A stretch of 64,000 nucleotides of DNA from Peribacillus frigoritolerans (GCA_030562215.1 JAUPFL010000001.1:1-64000); one strand, 5' to 3'; counted from the first letter of the stretch, positions 28,731 through 39,286 are shown. The notes: a model not told the origin generated them from the letters alone. Translations and numbers: made by a program.

Positions 28731-30405
28731 TTACATTTTATTCGGTGCTGAAATTCCCAATAAACTTAGCGCATCCTTCAATACAATCGCTACGGAAAAA
28801 GCGAATGAGAGCTTCATTTGTTTCCATTCATCTTCAACTAAGATTTTCGAATGTGCATAATACTTATTGAATGCACGCGATACATGCAAGCTGAATTTCG
28901 CGATTTGGGATGGATCGGCTTGTTCAAATGATTTTTGGACAATGATCGGGTATTGCTCAAGCAGCTGGATGACTGGCCACGCATATTCCCCTAAAGCGTC
29001 AAAATGGATGGCCTGCTCTTTAAAATCACCTTTTTCAAGCAATGAGGAAATTCGCGCAAATGTGTATTGTACATATGGGCCCGTTTCTCCCTCAAAATTC
29101 ATCATTTGCTCTAATGAAAAATCAATATCGTTCATGCGGTTATTTTTTAAATCATTAAAGATTACCGCTCCGACACCAACCTGTCTTGCAACCAATTCTT
29201 TCTCTTCAAGCGCTTGATTTTTTCTTCAATATTGCGCTTCGCAGTTTCGATCGCCTCTGCCAATACATCCGCAAGCAGCACGACTTTCCCTTTACGTGTC
29301 GACATTTTCTTACCGTCTTTTAGCATCATGCCAAATGCCACGTGCTGTAAGTCTTTTGACCACTCATACCCCATTTTCTCAATGACGTTAAAGAGTTGTT
29401 TAAAGTGCAGCGATTGTTCGTTTCCTACCACATAAAATGTTTTCTTTGCCTCATACTGTTTTTACGATACAGTGCTGCAGCTAAATCACGTGTGGCATAA
29501 AGTGTCGCACCATCCGTTTTCGTAATCAAACAAGGCGGCATATCTTCCAATTGCACGACATAGGCACCTTCGGATAAGGCAAGCAGGCCTTTTTCTTTTA
29601 GTTCCTCGACAACAGCATCCATTTTGTCATTGTAAAACGCTTCGCCGGCATAGGAATCAAAACGGATGCCCAATAAATCATAAATCGTCTCGAATTCTTT
29701 TAAAGACGCATCTCTGAACCATTTCCACAATGCCAATGCTTCCTCGTCGCCGTCTTCAAGCGACTTGAAGCTTGCGCGTGCTTGTTCATTCAACGATTCA
29801 TCCGTTTCAGCTCTTTCATGGAACTTCACATAGATTTTCAATAATTCCTGAATCGGCGAAGCTTCGATTGCCTCTTTGTCGCCCCACAGCTTATACGCGA
29901 CAATCAACTTACCGAATTGCGTGCCCCAATCTCCTAAATGATTGATACGCACGGCATTGTAGCCATTTTTTCGGCAATGTTGGCCAGTGAATTCCCTATG
30001 ACCGTTGAACGTAAGTGCCCCATGGAAAAAGGTTTGGCAATATTCGGGAGGAATAATCAATCACGACATTTCCCTGTCCAGTCTGCATCGAACCATACTG
30101 ATCCTTTTCCCTTAATATCGTTTGCAGCACGTTTTCCGTCACCATCTGTTGATTGACGAAGATATTCAGATAACCTCCCACTACGTTCACTTCTTGAATC
30201 AACGTACTGTTCAATTGTTGGGCTATTTCGAGGCAATCACCTGAGGCGATTTTTTGAATTTTTTCGCAAGAGTAAAGCACGGAAAGGCGACATCGCCTAA
30301 CTCCATCAATTTTGGCTTTTCCATTAATTTTTCTATTTCACTTGCTGGCATTTCATTGTTCAAAGCAGTTGAAATCAATTCTGCAATTGGTTTATTCATC
30401 GACAT
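28731..30405 (-). CDS. argS: Arginyl-tRNA synthetase with five apparent frameshifts
   Basis: Class I aminoacyl-tRNA synthetase of about 555 residues that charges tRNA-Arg. Start ATG near 30405. The N-terminal add-on domain ([14 protein letters not shown]) is followed by the HIGH-type [45 protein letters not shown], the KMSKS-equivalent [11 protein letters not shown], and a DALR anticodon-binding domain ending [11 protein letters not shown]. Single-base gaps at about 30230, 30045, 29965, 29460 and 29222 break it, mostly in A/T runs; all motifs are intact. A T-box leader precedes it, as in second-copy argS genes of some Bacillales. If another argS exists in the genome this copy could be decaying, but the pattern favours read errors. 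Confidence 0.88.
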
Positions 30406-30419
30406 TTTCCCTCCTAAAC

Positions 30420-30710
30420 AAAAAAGCCCCCGTCTCTAAATAAGAGACGAGAGCATGAATTCCCGTGGTACCACTCTAGTTGCCACAAATTGCGGCCACT
30501 TTCCATTGTTAACGAGGTGACTCCCCGATATTCCCTACTAAACGTTTCAAGAAATTTCTCCAAAGTGCGCTTCATTCATCCGTCCTGCATTAGGCTCCCA
30601 CCATCCCTAACTCGCTTTCCATTTCCAAATGAACTACTCTCTTCATCACAGAATTTTCAATATTATAATTTAATCCATCGTACACAATTTAAAAAAAACG
30701 TGTCAACAGG
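30420..30710 (-). promoter_or_regulatory. T-box riboswitch leader of argS
   Basis: Reading the minus strand: TTGACA (near 30706) and TACGAT 18 bp later form a promoter; Stem I carries the conserved AGCGAGTTAGGGATGGTGG; the T-box AGAGTGGTACCACGGGAATT follows near 30475; and a terminator stem CTCGTCTC/GAGACGGGGGC ends in six T near 30425. A candidate Arg specifier CGC occurs in GAAGCGCAC near 30570. Uncharged tRNA-Arg would stabilise the antiterminator and switch argS on. Confidence 0.88.
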
Positions 30711-30712
30711 AT

Positions 30713-31273
30713 TTAAGAAACAAATCTTAACCAGCCGGTAACTTCATTTTTATCCTTGATGTTGGAAAAATATTTCCTTACTGTCCCTATTGTGTCGCCT
30801 TTCTGATTGGACGGTTCAATTTTGGATTGACCATCGGCCAGCAGCCCTAACACTCCCATTTCCCGGCCATTATGGCTGGAAGACCCATCAATAAGTTCTG
30901 GGGAGTATATTCGCTTGCCATCCATTATGCTGCGAATCGAACAGGCTAACTCTTCACCAGGGCCATCCTTCAATAAATAACCACTTACATTAGCCTTTAA
31001 TGCGAGCTGAAAATAACCATTCCTTCGAAATGTCGTTAAAATGACCACTTTACACTCAAATGACCTTAATGCTTCTGCTGCCTCAAGTCCGCTCATTACA
31101 GGCATCTCCATATCCATGATACATACATCAGGCTGTAATTGGTGTACAAGAGCCATCGCTTCTTCTCCATTACTGGCTTGCCCGACAATTTCTAGATCTT
31201 CTTCAAGATTGAGTAGAGAACTTATTGCCTCTAACAGCATTTGCTGATTCTCTGCAATGACAATTCGAATCAT
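30713..31273 (-). CDS. desR: DesR-like response regulator with degenerate DNA-binding domain
   Basis: Receiver domain of residues 1-125 closely follows DesR: QQMLLEAISSLLNLEEDLEI, phospho-acceptor in VCIMDMEMPVMSG, and GYLLKDGPGEELACSIRS. One acidic-pocket residue is changed (AEN for AED). After ELIDGSSSHN the LuxR-type helix-turn-helix is eroded: REMGVLGLLADGQ and GTVRKYFSNI survive, but the helix between them is replaced by SKIEPSNQKGDT and the final 14 residues or so are lost. I could not restore it with a single-base change. It lies directly after des, where desK should be first. Probably non-functional in DNA binding. Confidence 0.7.
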   Translation of the reverse strand: MIRIVIAENQQMLLEAISSLLNLEEDLEIVGQASNGEEAMALVHQLQPDVCIMDMEMPVMSGLEAAEALRSFECKVVILTTFRRNGYFQLALKANVSGYLLKDGPGEELACSIRSIMDGKRIYSPELIDGSSSHNGREMGVLGLLADGQSKIEPSNQKGDTIGTVRKYFSNIKDKNEVTGWLRFVS

Positions 31274-31313
31274 TTTAAGTTCTCTCCTTTATCGAGTTCC
31301 TTATATGAAGCAA

Positions 31314-31348
31314 AGACTCCCCAAATCCGAGGATTATTAAGGGAGTCT
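31314..31348 (-). terminator. Terminator between des and desR
   Basis: AGACTCCC/GGGAGTCT perfect 8-bp stem with an 18-19-base loop; on the minus strand followed by TTTGC. It would end the des transcript before desR. Confidence 0.55.
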
Positions 31349-31379
31349 GGAATGATACATGAACGTTACAGTTCAGATT

Positions 31380-32395
31380 TCACTTGAGCGTGAACACTTT
31401 TTTCGTTAAATATTTTATGTCCTTGAAACTGACAAAATTCTTGGATTCCTCATCCCATAAACGGAAACGGAGTGAGCGCAAGCTTGTCGCAAGAGTAATC
31501 GTTGGAACGTTCTCTAAAGGCTGCGTATTATTGTGCGCCATTTCCAATTTATAGTTAGGCACCCTTGGACTTAAATGGTGAACATGATGGTAACCGATAT
31601 TACCTGTAAGGAACTGCATCAATTTCGGAAGCTTATAAAAAGAACTTCCTTCCACTGCTGCCAACACATATTCCCACTCCTCATTTTCTTCAAAATAAGA
31701 GTCCTCAAATGTGTGCTGGACGTAAAACAGCCAAATGCCGACTGAACCAGAAATCATGAAAATGGAACCTTGTACCAGAAGGAAAGACTGCCAGCCTACT
31801 GCCAGGCAAAGCAATGCCGCTAAAGCGACGATTAATGCATTCGTCAATACGTATTCATTTTTTCCTTCTTTCTAGCACCTTTACGGTTAAATCTGTTTTT
31901 AAGAAGGAAAACATAAATTGGTCCCAGACCAAACATGACCAATGGATTGCGATAAAAACGATAGGCAAAACGAAGTTTAAGCGGTGCAGCCAAATACTCA
32001 TCGACAGTAAGGGTCCAAATATCCCCTGTACCCCGCTTATCCAGATTACCGCTTGTTGCGTGATGCACAGAATGCTCATGTCCCCATTGATCAAACGGGA
32101 ATAAAGTCAAAACACCCATGATCGTACCGACTATTCGATTCGCACGGCGGTCTTTGAAAAATGAATGATGCGTACAATCATGAAAAATGATGAATATTCT
32201 CGTCAAGAATCCAGCTGCAAACACGGCAGGGATTAAAGCTAACCAATAAGAAACGGAAAGACTTATATATGCTAGGTACCATAAAATGATGAACGGCCCC
32301 AAGGTATTGATGATCTGCCATATACTTTGCTTTGTCGTTGATTGTTCAAAAGGAGCAATTTGTTTTCTCAAGGATTTCGTATTTTGCATGGTCAT
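31380..32395 (-). CDS. des: Membrane fatty acid (acyl-lipid) desaturase, Des-like
   Basis: About 338 residues after closing one gap near 31858. Three histidine boxes typical of membrane desaturases are present: HDCTHHSFF, HEHSVHHATSG and GYHHVHHLSP. Two pairs of membrane segments flank them (IIILWYLAYISLSVSYWLAL; LIVALAALLCLAVG). The enzyme introduces a cis double bond into phospholipid acyl chains to keep membranes fluid at low temperature. The promoter carries a DesR-type palindrome (32485-32498). The partner kinase gene desK is absent and desR is degenerate, so control by the classical cold-sensing pathway is doubtful here. Confidence 0.9.
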
Positions 32396-32467
32396 ATTTC
32401 AATTGCACTTCCTTTTATTTGTCGTTATTCATAGTATAAAGAAACCAACTTGATTTTATTAGTACCA

Positions 32468-32521
32468 GGTGTCATGACTAGAAGATGACAAATGTCATGT
32501 ACAAGTCATTTCCAGTGACAA
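32468..32521. promoter_or_regulatory. Des promoter region with DesR-type palindromes
   Basis: ATGACAAATGTCAT (32485-32498) is a perfect inverted repeat. GTGTCATGAC lies just before it and GTCATTTCCAGTGAC just after. In B. subtilis phosphorylated DesR binds TCAT/ATGA half-sites of this kind at the des promoter. Lying about 75-125 bp upstream of the des start. Motif seen; binding inferred. Confidence 0.6.
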
Positions 32522-32652
32522 ACGTAAAAAAGGCCAACCAGTAAGAACCGGTTAACCTGTTCACATATATTTCGTTATCTTCAAAATAACAGGTGGCCTT
32601 ACTTTAAGGACAGGACTGTCAATGCTCCCATCAGTAAGCAAATGCAATCCCG

Positions 32653-33160
32653 TTACTCTCCTTTTAAAAATAAATAAAGGCCATAATCCGTCGAAGTAGA
32701 GGCATAACCCATTTGGCGCAACATGGCGGTGATATTGCCGCGGTGATATGTTCCATGATTCACGACATGCGGCACCAATTCGGCTGCACTTGTTTTCATT
32801 AGGCCGCCAGCTGGATTCTCAATCATAAGAGGCTTATCTATATTTTCTTTTTCGCCAAGCAGCGATTTGTACCGCTCGGACAACTCAAAAACATGGCCTC
32901 CATTTCCTCTAATTCCTTTGACTCTGTTTGTTCCTTCAGTTGTTCAGCCAGCTCCAATGCATGTTTCAGGCTTTTACCGGAAAAACCTCCACCCACCCCA
33001 GATCGGAAAGATACACATGGGCCATCACACTCGATATCGATGAAAACACACTTTGAACTTCTTGATGGTAAACATCCTTTGGAAGCTCTTTTAAACGGTT
33101 GAAAATCTGATTATTTGCCCATATGTTAAAATCATAAAACTGTAATGCAAAATGTGACAT
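32653..33160 (-). CDS. DinB-family (YfiT-like) four-helix metal protein, frame-broken
   Basis: About 169 residues once two single-base gaps (near 32976 and 32888) are closed. N-terminus FALQFYDFNIWANNQIFNRL is typical of DinB. Metal-binding histidines fit MAHVYLSD and HVVNHGTYHRGNI (HxxxHxxxH arrangement). The C-terminus QMGYASTSTDYGLYLFLKGE also matches the family. Members include thiol S-transferases for bacillithiol and stress proteins; no closer role is visible. Monocistronic. Confidence 0.82.
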
Positions 33161-33321
33161 TTGAACTCTCCCCTTTACTTACGAATCAATTGCCCTTCAT
33201 ACGGAATAATTCGTCCCACACGAAGGTTAGAAATGCCTTTCCACAATGTACCTCTATTTTATGGCTATTCTCCATAGTAAACTAGTAAAGTTAAATTTTA
33301 CAAAGGGGAATTAAAATCATT

Positions 33322-34838
33322 GTGAAAAAATTCTTTGGATGTTTTATTATGTTAAGCCTTCTTTGTATGTGTCTCTTTCCAACCAGTGGTTATTCATCAA
33401 GTAAAACCCAATCTATAGGTTCTGTTAAAGTGGACAATACGAAAGTTTTTGGTTCTCCCAAATTAGGTTCTACTCTATTAAAGACCTTGAAGAAGGGCGA
33501 GGAGTTTCCCATCATTTCTTCTTCCGTCGGAGATTCTGCGGGGCCTATCATTCATAAAGTGAAGTCTGGAAACACATTATGGAAAGTGGCAAATCAATAT
33601 GATGTTTCAGTAAGCGAGCTGCAAAAAGTGAATAAATTAACTTCTTCCGAAATAACTGTTGGCCAAAACCTGAAGATTCCCCAGAAATATAAGATCCATA
33701 AGGTTGTATCAGGAGATACATTATGGAAGATTTCTACTAAATACAAGGTAACAACAAGTGATTTGACGAAATTAAATAACTTACATACGGTTACCCTTAA
33801 AGTTGGCCAAAAATTGAAGGTTCCGGATTATTACTACCAGGTTCAATTGCTTGGCGGAAAAAAGGGATGGATAAAGAAATCCCAGCTTCAAAAAAAGGCG
33901 CAAAACCGTATCGTCATGGGCTGGAAGCATAATGGATCGAAAGAAAGCTATACCCAGCAAATTAAACAACCCAATTTAAATGTAGTATCTCCCCGTTCTT
34001 ACACGCTGACGGATACCGGTAATTACGTTTCCGTTTCTGTAGATACAAAATACGTCCAATCTGCCCATAAACAAGGAAAACAAGTTTGGCAGCTTATCGG
34101 GAATAAATTTGACCCCGTTTTAACTGGTTCTGTACTAGGCAATACAAAAAACGCCAGAAATTAGTTTCAGCTTTACGGGATTCACTTGTTAAAACGAAAA
34201 GTGATGGAATAAATGTAGATTTCGAAAACATCGATCCAAAAAATAAGAAGGACTTTGTACTTTTCATAGGCGAACTAAAAAAGGAACTAAAACCGCATGG
34301 AATTAAAGTGTCTGTGGATGTCACCCGAGAAAATGACGATCCTTTTTGGTCAAAAAGTCTAGATAGGAAAGCACTTGGCAAAATAGCGGACTATATAATC
34401 ATAATGGGTTATGACGAGCATTGGGGAGGGAGCCCGGTAGCCGGGTCCGTTTCCTCGTTACCTTGGATCAAAGAAGGAACCAAGCTTTTAATGAAAGAAG
34501 TACCTGCCCATAAGATCATATTGGCTGTACCATTTTATACTAGAGAATGGGTGACCGATTTGTCGACCAAAAAAGTGAAAAGTCATGACCGTACCATGGC
34601 TGAGGTCAACAAAATCATTTCATCTCATAAACTTAAAAAGGTATGGGATAAACAGACTCAACAAAATTACGTGGAGTATACTTCCAAAGGGAAAAAGCAT
34701 CAAATTTGGATAGAGGATAAAAAATCGATGAAGCTCCGTATTGACCTGGTAAAACAAAATCATCTAGGCGGTGCAGCTGCTTGGTACATTGGATCGGAAA
34801 CCCCTGACATTTGGGATGTCTATCATTTTAATCAATAG
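33322..34838 (+). CDS. LysM and GH18 domain cell-wall hydrolase (spore-type)
   Basis: About 505 residues after closing one gap near 34160; GTG start behind AAAGGGG. A signal peptide (FFGCFIMLSLLCMCLFPTSG) is followed by an SH3-like segment, then two LysM peptidoglycan-binding modules (residues about 77-120, HKVKSGNTLWKVANQYDVSV; about 124-167, HKVVSGDTLWKISTKYKVTT), another short SH3-like piece, and a GH18 TIM barrel with the catalytic DGINVDFENID and MGYDEHWGG. Similar to Bacillus YaaH/YdhD/SleL-type N-acetylglucosaminidases. Likely acts on spore cortex or cell wall outside the membrane. Confidence 0.88.
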
Positions 34839-34858
34839 TTAATGAAAAAATCATAATG

Positions 34859-34890
34859 GAAAAAGGCCTCACATTGTGTGCGGCCTTTTC
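34859..34890. terminator. Bidirectional terminator between GH18 and EamA genes
   Basis: AAAAAGGCC/GGCCTTTTC stem with a loop that includes the last codons of the EamA gene, serving both converging genes. Confidence 0.7.
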
Positions 34891-35765
34891 TGTATGACAT
34901 CATTTTCGGTCGGCCCAGTCGTCTTAAGTGAATAGACCACCCCAATAAATATCAAGGAAATGCCCAGAATTTGAATGCCGTCCGGTTTAAATCCTGAAAG
35001 CAGAATATCCAAAAGGATGGCAACTGCCGGATCGACAAAAATCATGAAAGATACTACATTTGTAGGCAAATGGCGAATACTATTAAAAAACAGCAAATAC
35101 ACGACGCCTGTATGGATGATGCCGGTAAGCACCGTATAAAACCATTCGGAAGATTTTAAGGTTGTATATACGGAAAAATCGACAAAAGGAATCAGTACTA
35201 AAAATCCAATGAACATTTGCAGAAATGTAGTCGCATATACACTGGTCTTTGCAATGCTCTTTCCTAAAAGCATGGTTGCCGCATAGAAAAATGCAGCAAT
35301 GATTCCATACATGATGCCTTCCCATTCAGGAGATGATGATCGAAATCCATCTGTTCCCATAATGAGTAATGTGCCAATGAAGCAAAGGGAAATGGCCAAG
35401 ATGGAGAATACATTCATTTTCTCCCTAAAGATGAAGCTCCCTATAATGAGTACAATGATCGGCGCTAAATGATAAAGCGAAATGGCGATTGTCACCGATA
35501 TCAGCTCAAAAGATTTAAAGAGGAATATCCAGTTTAACAAGTTCGCCACCGCGCAGAAAATGATGAGCATTACCTCTCTACCATTCCATATTTCGTTCTT
35601 GAAATGTCCTGTAATCATCCAGGCTGCACATAAGAATAAGGCAGCACAAATGCAGCGAACAAAAACCAATTCCAATGCAGGAAGTCCTGATAGTTCCGAA
35701 AAGAAACCGACAGAACCGAAGATTGTCATGGCTAAAGACAGTTGAAGAAGTGCTATTTTATTCAT
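34869..35765 (-). CDS. EamA/DMT-family transporter
   Basis: Intact, 298 residues, ten membrane segments forming two EamA repeats (residues about 5-135, 150-285). Typical features: small polar N-terminus, charged VRCICA after helix 1, SLYHLAPIIVLIIGSFIFRE at the end of repeat one, and FVDPAVAILLDILLSG in repeat two. Drug/metabolite exporter superfamily; cargo not predictable. The 3' end overlaps the shared terminator hairpin. Confidence 0.88.
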   Translation of the reverse strand: MNKIALLQLSLAMTIFGSVGFFSELSGLPALELVFVRCICAALFLCAAWMITGHFKNEIWNGREVMLIIFCAVANLLNWIFLFKSFELISVTIAISLYHLAPIIVLIIGSFIFREKMNVFSILAISLCFIGTLLIMGTDGFRSSSPEWEGIMYGIIAAFFYAATMLLGKSIAKTSVYATTFLQMFIGFLVLIPFVDFSVYTTLKSSEWFYTVLTGIIHTGVVYLLFFNSIRHLPTNVVSFMIFVDPAVAILLDILLSGFKPDGIQILGISLIFIGVVYSLKTTGPTENDVIQKRPHTM

Positions 35766-35808
35766 TTAATTTCCCCTCATGAAATTTCCATTTTTTACAT
35801 TAATACTA

Positions 35809-36940
35809 TCATTTCTCGGGCATGCCGTCACGAGTAATGATATTCGCCCACATTCGATCCGGAATACTTAATTTACACCTGCTATCGCGCGGCAAGGTTG
35901 TCATGATCTCATCTTCCCTGCCTTCCTTTATTTTGGCGGCCCAGTCAGGTTCCATCAGTAATTCCCTTCCCAATGCGAAAAGCGGTATATTTTTCTCAAG
36001 CACAGCATTTGCTTCCTCTGGAGTATGAATCGATCCTAGTGATATGAAGCTGGTCCTGCCAGCGATGATATCACGGAGAATTTCGGTCCTTGTCAATCCC
36101 CTGTTCAATCCGCTTCTAGGCATGGACCAGACATTTTTAACAGAAAGATGTAAATAGGAAAGCCCTTGGGTTGCCAATTTATCTACCAATGCAGCTGTAT
36201 CCTCCATTTCCAATCCGCCTTCTTCCGGTTCTTCGGGGAGAAGCGATACCCAATAATGAATTCCTTGTCTGCGTATAGATCACGGATCCGCTTCACCTCC
36301 GCAATGACGGCAAGTGGAAAGTGCATTCTATTCTCCAAACTCCCTCCCCAATGATCTCTCCGTCTGTTAGAGTGGGGTGAGAAAAACTGCTGAATGAGAT
36401 ATCCATTCGCTCCATGGATTTCCACGCCGTCGAATCCTGAACGAATGGCATGGCGGGTGGCTCTTCCAAAGTCTTGAATAGTGGATAGAATCTCAGTGTG
36501 GCTCATTGACCTTGGAATGTACTCCCCGCCCATTTCTGTATAAACGCTAGCAATGACCCCGCTCGGACTAACCATTTTTCTCCTCCTGTACAGCTTGGAA
36601 GACTCTCGCTTCCGCCATGATGAAGCTGGAGAATGGCTTTTGCACCTTTTGATTTGATTGTTTTTGAAAGCTCTGTAAGTCCAGCGATGCTTTGTTCATC
36701 ATATACTTTCATTTGCCTGGGAAAGCTTGTAGCAACAGGGGAAATGGCGGCAGCGGCAGTAATGAACATGGCAGGTCCATCTGCCCTTCTTTTATAGTAA
36801 GCTAATTCCTCATCAGAAACCAAGCCATCCTCTTGACCTGAATAAGTGGTCATAGGGGCAACTACAATCCTGTTTTTAAGAACCGTTCCATTAGAAAGCG
36901 TGTACGGTGAAAAAATTTGCCCATATTTTCGTTTCATCAT
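35809..36940 (-). CDS. NADH:flavin oxidoreductase, Old Yellow Enzyme family, frame-broken
   Basis: FMN-dependent ene-reductase TIM barrel of about 377 residues. ATG 36940 is placed behind GGGTGATGGG. Blocks in order: [30 protein letters not shown] (FMN contact), [20 protein letters not shown] (substrate HxN region), [20 protein letters not shown] and [14 protein letters not shown]. Two gaps (near 36580 and 36225) split it. Divergent from a LysR-type gene that probably regulates it. Reduces activated C=C bonds using NAD(P)H; natural substrate unknown. Confidence 0.86.
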
Positions 36941-37041
36941 TTTCCCATCACCCATTCGTATTTTAATTTGTAATTTTATTGTATTCTCGACCAAACCATA
37001 AGTAAAATGAATGTTTTTCATTACTTCGATTAGAGTTTCTC

Positions 37042-37941
37042 ATGTATAATCAATTAGAAGAAGGGTGTGGGGCATTTGAATTTTTTCAACTGGAAGTCTT
37101 TTTACATGTTGTCGAACACGGGAGTTTTACGAAAGCGGGAGACCGGATCGGACTGACTCAATCAGGCGTGAGCCATAACATTACAGCACTTGAAACGGAA
37201 CTTGGTGTGACTTTATTGAAGCGAGACCGAAAAGGTATAACACTCACGACTGCGGGAGAACAAGTAATTCCACATATGCGGGCCATCGCTGCCAACCTTG
37301 CACATATCGAACAAAAGATTGCAGCTGTGAATGGAATGGAAATCGGTAAAATAACGATTGGCAGTTTTCCAAGCTTCACTGCCAGATTCATACCAAAGCT
37401 ATTCTCTATCTTTAAAGAAAAATACCCTAATATCGATTTGCTGATTCATGAAGGTGGATATGAGGAAATCTTAAAATGGATCGAAGAAGAAACAGTGGAC
37501 ATCGGCTTTGCAGCAAAACCAGTGAAGAACGTGGAATTCATCCCTCTGCTAAATGATCCTTTATCAGCTGTCGTATATGAAGGCCATCCACTTTCAGGGA
37601 AAACCGTATTGAACCTAGAAGACTTCGTTGATCAACCATTCATCATGCTGAGATCTGGCTGTGAAACACTCATAGAAGATAGATTCCTGGAAGCCAAGAT
37701 AAAACCAAATATTTCATACGACATTAAAGACAATCAAACGGTGCTCTCAATGGTAGCAGGAAAATTAGGCATCACGATTATGCCAAACCTAGCTTTACCG
37801 GAAAAACCCGAACGCATCAAAAGCCTGCCCTTGAACCCGGAACTTTCACGGGAGATCGGATTGGTCATGAAATCAGCTAAACACCTATCACCCGTCGCCA
37901 AGGAATTTACAAAAGTCGTTCAAGATCACTTCATCGGGTAA
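37042..37941 (+). CDS. LysR-family transcriptional regulator
   Basis: About 290-300 residues. The N-terminal winged helix (FFQLEVFLHVVEHGSFTKAG, IGLTQSGVSHNITALETEL) and C-terminal periplasmic-binding-like effector domain are complete. The start is uncertain: ATG 37042 gives an unusual 13-residue lead, while a TTG near 37076 behind GGGTGTGGGG would give the standard N-terminus if one base were missing. Divergent from the Old Yellow Enzyme gene, its likely target. Perfect terminator follows. Confidence 0.9.
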   Translation: MYNQLEEGCGAFEFFQLEVFLHVVEHGSFTKAGDRIGLTQSGVSHNITALETELGVTLLKRDRKGITLTTAGEQVIPHMRAIAANLAHIEQKIAAVNGMEIGKITIGSFPSFTARFIPKLFSIFKEKYPNIDLLIHEGGYEEILKWIEEETVDIGFAAKPVKNVEFIPLLNDPLSAVVYEGHPLSGKTVLNLEDFVDQPFIMLRSGCETLIEDRFLEAKIKPNISYDIKDNQTVLSMVAGKLGITIMPNLALPEKPERIKSLPLNPELSREIGLVMKSAKHLSPVAKEFTKVVQDHFIG

Positions 37942-37957
37942 TGGGCAGTATGAAAAA

Positions 37958-37998
37958 AACAAGAATCCCCTTTTCCTGTAAAAGGGGATTCTTGTTTT
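37958..37998 (+). terminator. Strong rho-independent terminator after lysR
   Basis: AACAAGAATCCCCTTTT pairs with AAAAGGGGATTCTTGTTTT around CCTGT. Symmetric A/T flanks make it work in both directions, also for the zinc-ribbon gene. Confidence 0.88.
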
Positions 37999-38006
37999 GC
38001 CGATGG

Positions 38007-38210
38007 TCATCCCAAGAATAGATCCAGCAGATTACTGCCTGCAGATGATTGCTTATTATAAAACTCCGAATAACCGCACTGCTTGCAATACACAACCGTA
38101 AATTGATTATTCTGGACATCGAACATTTTTGACAATCCTGTTCCTGTCATGGCTACATCCTTCTTGGCAGCATCATTGCTTCCGCATTTCATACAACCCT
38201 TTTCGCTCAT
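38007..38210 (-). CDS. Small zinc-ribbon protein, 67 residues
   Basis: Two cysteine knuckles, CMKCGS at the N-terminus and CKQCGYSEFY near residue 43, form a zinc ribbon of the small nucleic-acid-binding type found in Bacilli (YpzJ-like). ATG at 38210 follows GGGAGATGAAGG. Monocistronic, intact. Function unknown beyond likely zinc binding. Confidence 0.8.
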   Translation of the reverse strand: MSEKGCMKCGSNDAAKKDVAMTGTGLSKMFDVQNNQFTVVYCKQCGYSEFYNKQSSAGSNLLDLFLG

Positions 38211-38393
38211 GATCCTTCATCTCCCAATTTATAAAAATGATAAATGCCGTTAAATACCGGAGCTTCCAAGCACCGTACACAATTAATTATACGGATAAAG
38301 TAATAAATGGTTTCAAGAATTATGAAAAAATGGAAATTTCCCCTCTTGTTATTTCCCCTTAAACTTTAAATCGGGGACGCTGGTGAAAAATCA

Positions 38394-38936
38394 TTAAATG
38401 ACACCTGCATCATCCAATCGTATTTCTGCGACCCTTCCACCTGGTACACACCAGAATTCCAAGGTAATATTTCGTTTATGGTCAATGTAGCCGATAATAT
38501 CCGCTCCCTGTTCATAACTTTTATAATAATGATCTCCATACTTCGAAAGGACGTCCGCTTTCTTACTTCCTAATTTAATACCTTTGCTTGTTTGAAGGGA
38601 GTTTTCAAATTGATCGTCGTCCGTACTTGAAATGATCAACCGCATGATTTTCCCTTTATCCTCGTCTGTATTGATAGAGGCCGTTTTTAATCCGCCTTTC
38701 CAATAATAATAATCATAAGCATTATTATTATCTTGATCGATGGGTTCACCATATTCCCTAATAAATTCTGGACTCGATATGTTATCCAACACTTTAAATC
38801 CCCCGATAGATTCATCAGACAAATCTGTTGATTTTGTCAATTTTTCAGAGAATGCCGAGTACACATAGAACCCTAATGCTGTTCCAATAATTATAAAGAC
38901 AATGACTAACTTTCGATTATAATGCATATTCCCCAT
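38394..38936 (-). CDS. Hypothetical membrane-anchored protein, 180 residues
   Basis: Intact. One N-terminal membrane helix (LVIVFIIIGTALGFYVYSAF) and an external domain. The pattern EFIREYGEPIDQDNN...YYYWKGGLKTASINTDEDKGK and KLGSKKADVLSKYGDHYYKS resembles two related half-repeats, each with a LGxxxxxVxxxYG motif seen in small Bacillus surface proteins. No catalytic residues recognised. Stands alone, with a small membrane peptide gene upstream. Confidence 0.68.
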   Translation of the reverse strand: MGNMHYNRKLVIVFIIIGTALGFYVYSAFSEKLTKSTDLSDESIGGFKVLDNISSPEFIREYGEPIDQDNNNAYDYYYWKGGLKTASINTDEDKGKIMRLIISSTDDDQFENSLQTSKGIKLGSKKADVLSKYGDHYYKSYEQGADIIGYIDHKRNITLEFWCVPGGRVAEIRLDDAGVI

Positions 38937-39016
38937 CTTTAAATCTGCTCCATCTCTATCAGATTATTTCCGCGAAGTCCGCAATTAACTAGTGTATTGT
39001 TCATATGTACATGGAG

Positions 39017-39172
39017 CTACTGACTAGCAAACAGGTAGGAACTGATCCCCATTACGAACCCTCCGCCTATCCCGATCACTACGCCAGCAACTGTCCATTG
39101 TGATATGATCATGCCCATTAGAAATAAAGAAAATCCTATAAATCCAATTAATAGAACCTTGTTTTTATTCAT
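39017..39172 (-). CDS. Small membrane protein, 51 residues
   Basis: ATG at 39172 follows GGGGTGTAAA. The product MNKNKVLLIGFIGFSLFLMG continues through two hydrophobic helices with a glycine-rich turn (VVIGIGGGFVMG) to ISSYLFASQ. Convincing as a short membrane protein by composition and ribosome-binding site. Function unknown. Confidence 0.6.
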   Translation of the reverse strand: MNKNKVLLIGFIGFSLFLMGMIISQWTVAGVVIGIGGGFVMGISSYLFASQ

Positions 39173-39286
39173 TTTACACCCCTAAACCCAACTGAATATC
39201 CTCATATTATCTTATACGGATAATTTTGGATAAAAGTTTCACTTTATGCCAGATTCTAAGCAGCAACATTCCTTTTTGCATAAGAA

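Noticed and set aside
28731..30405. argS as a pseudogene
   Set aside because: Five breaks each need one added base, mostly in A/T runs, all catalytic and anticodon-binding motifs are intact and the T-box leader is perfect; sequencing error is simpler unless a second argS is confirmed.
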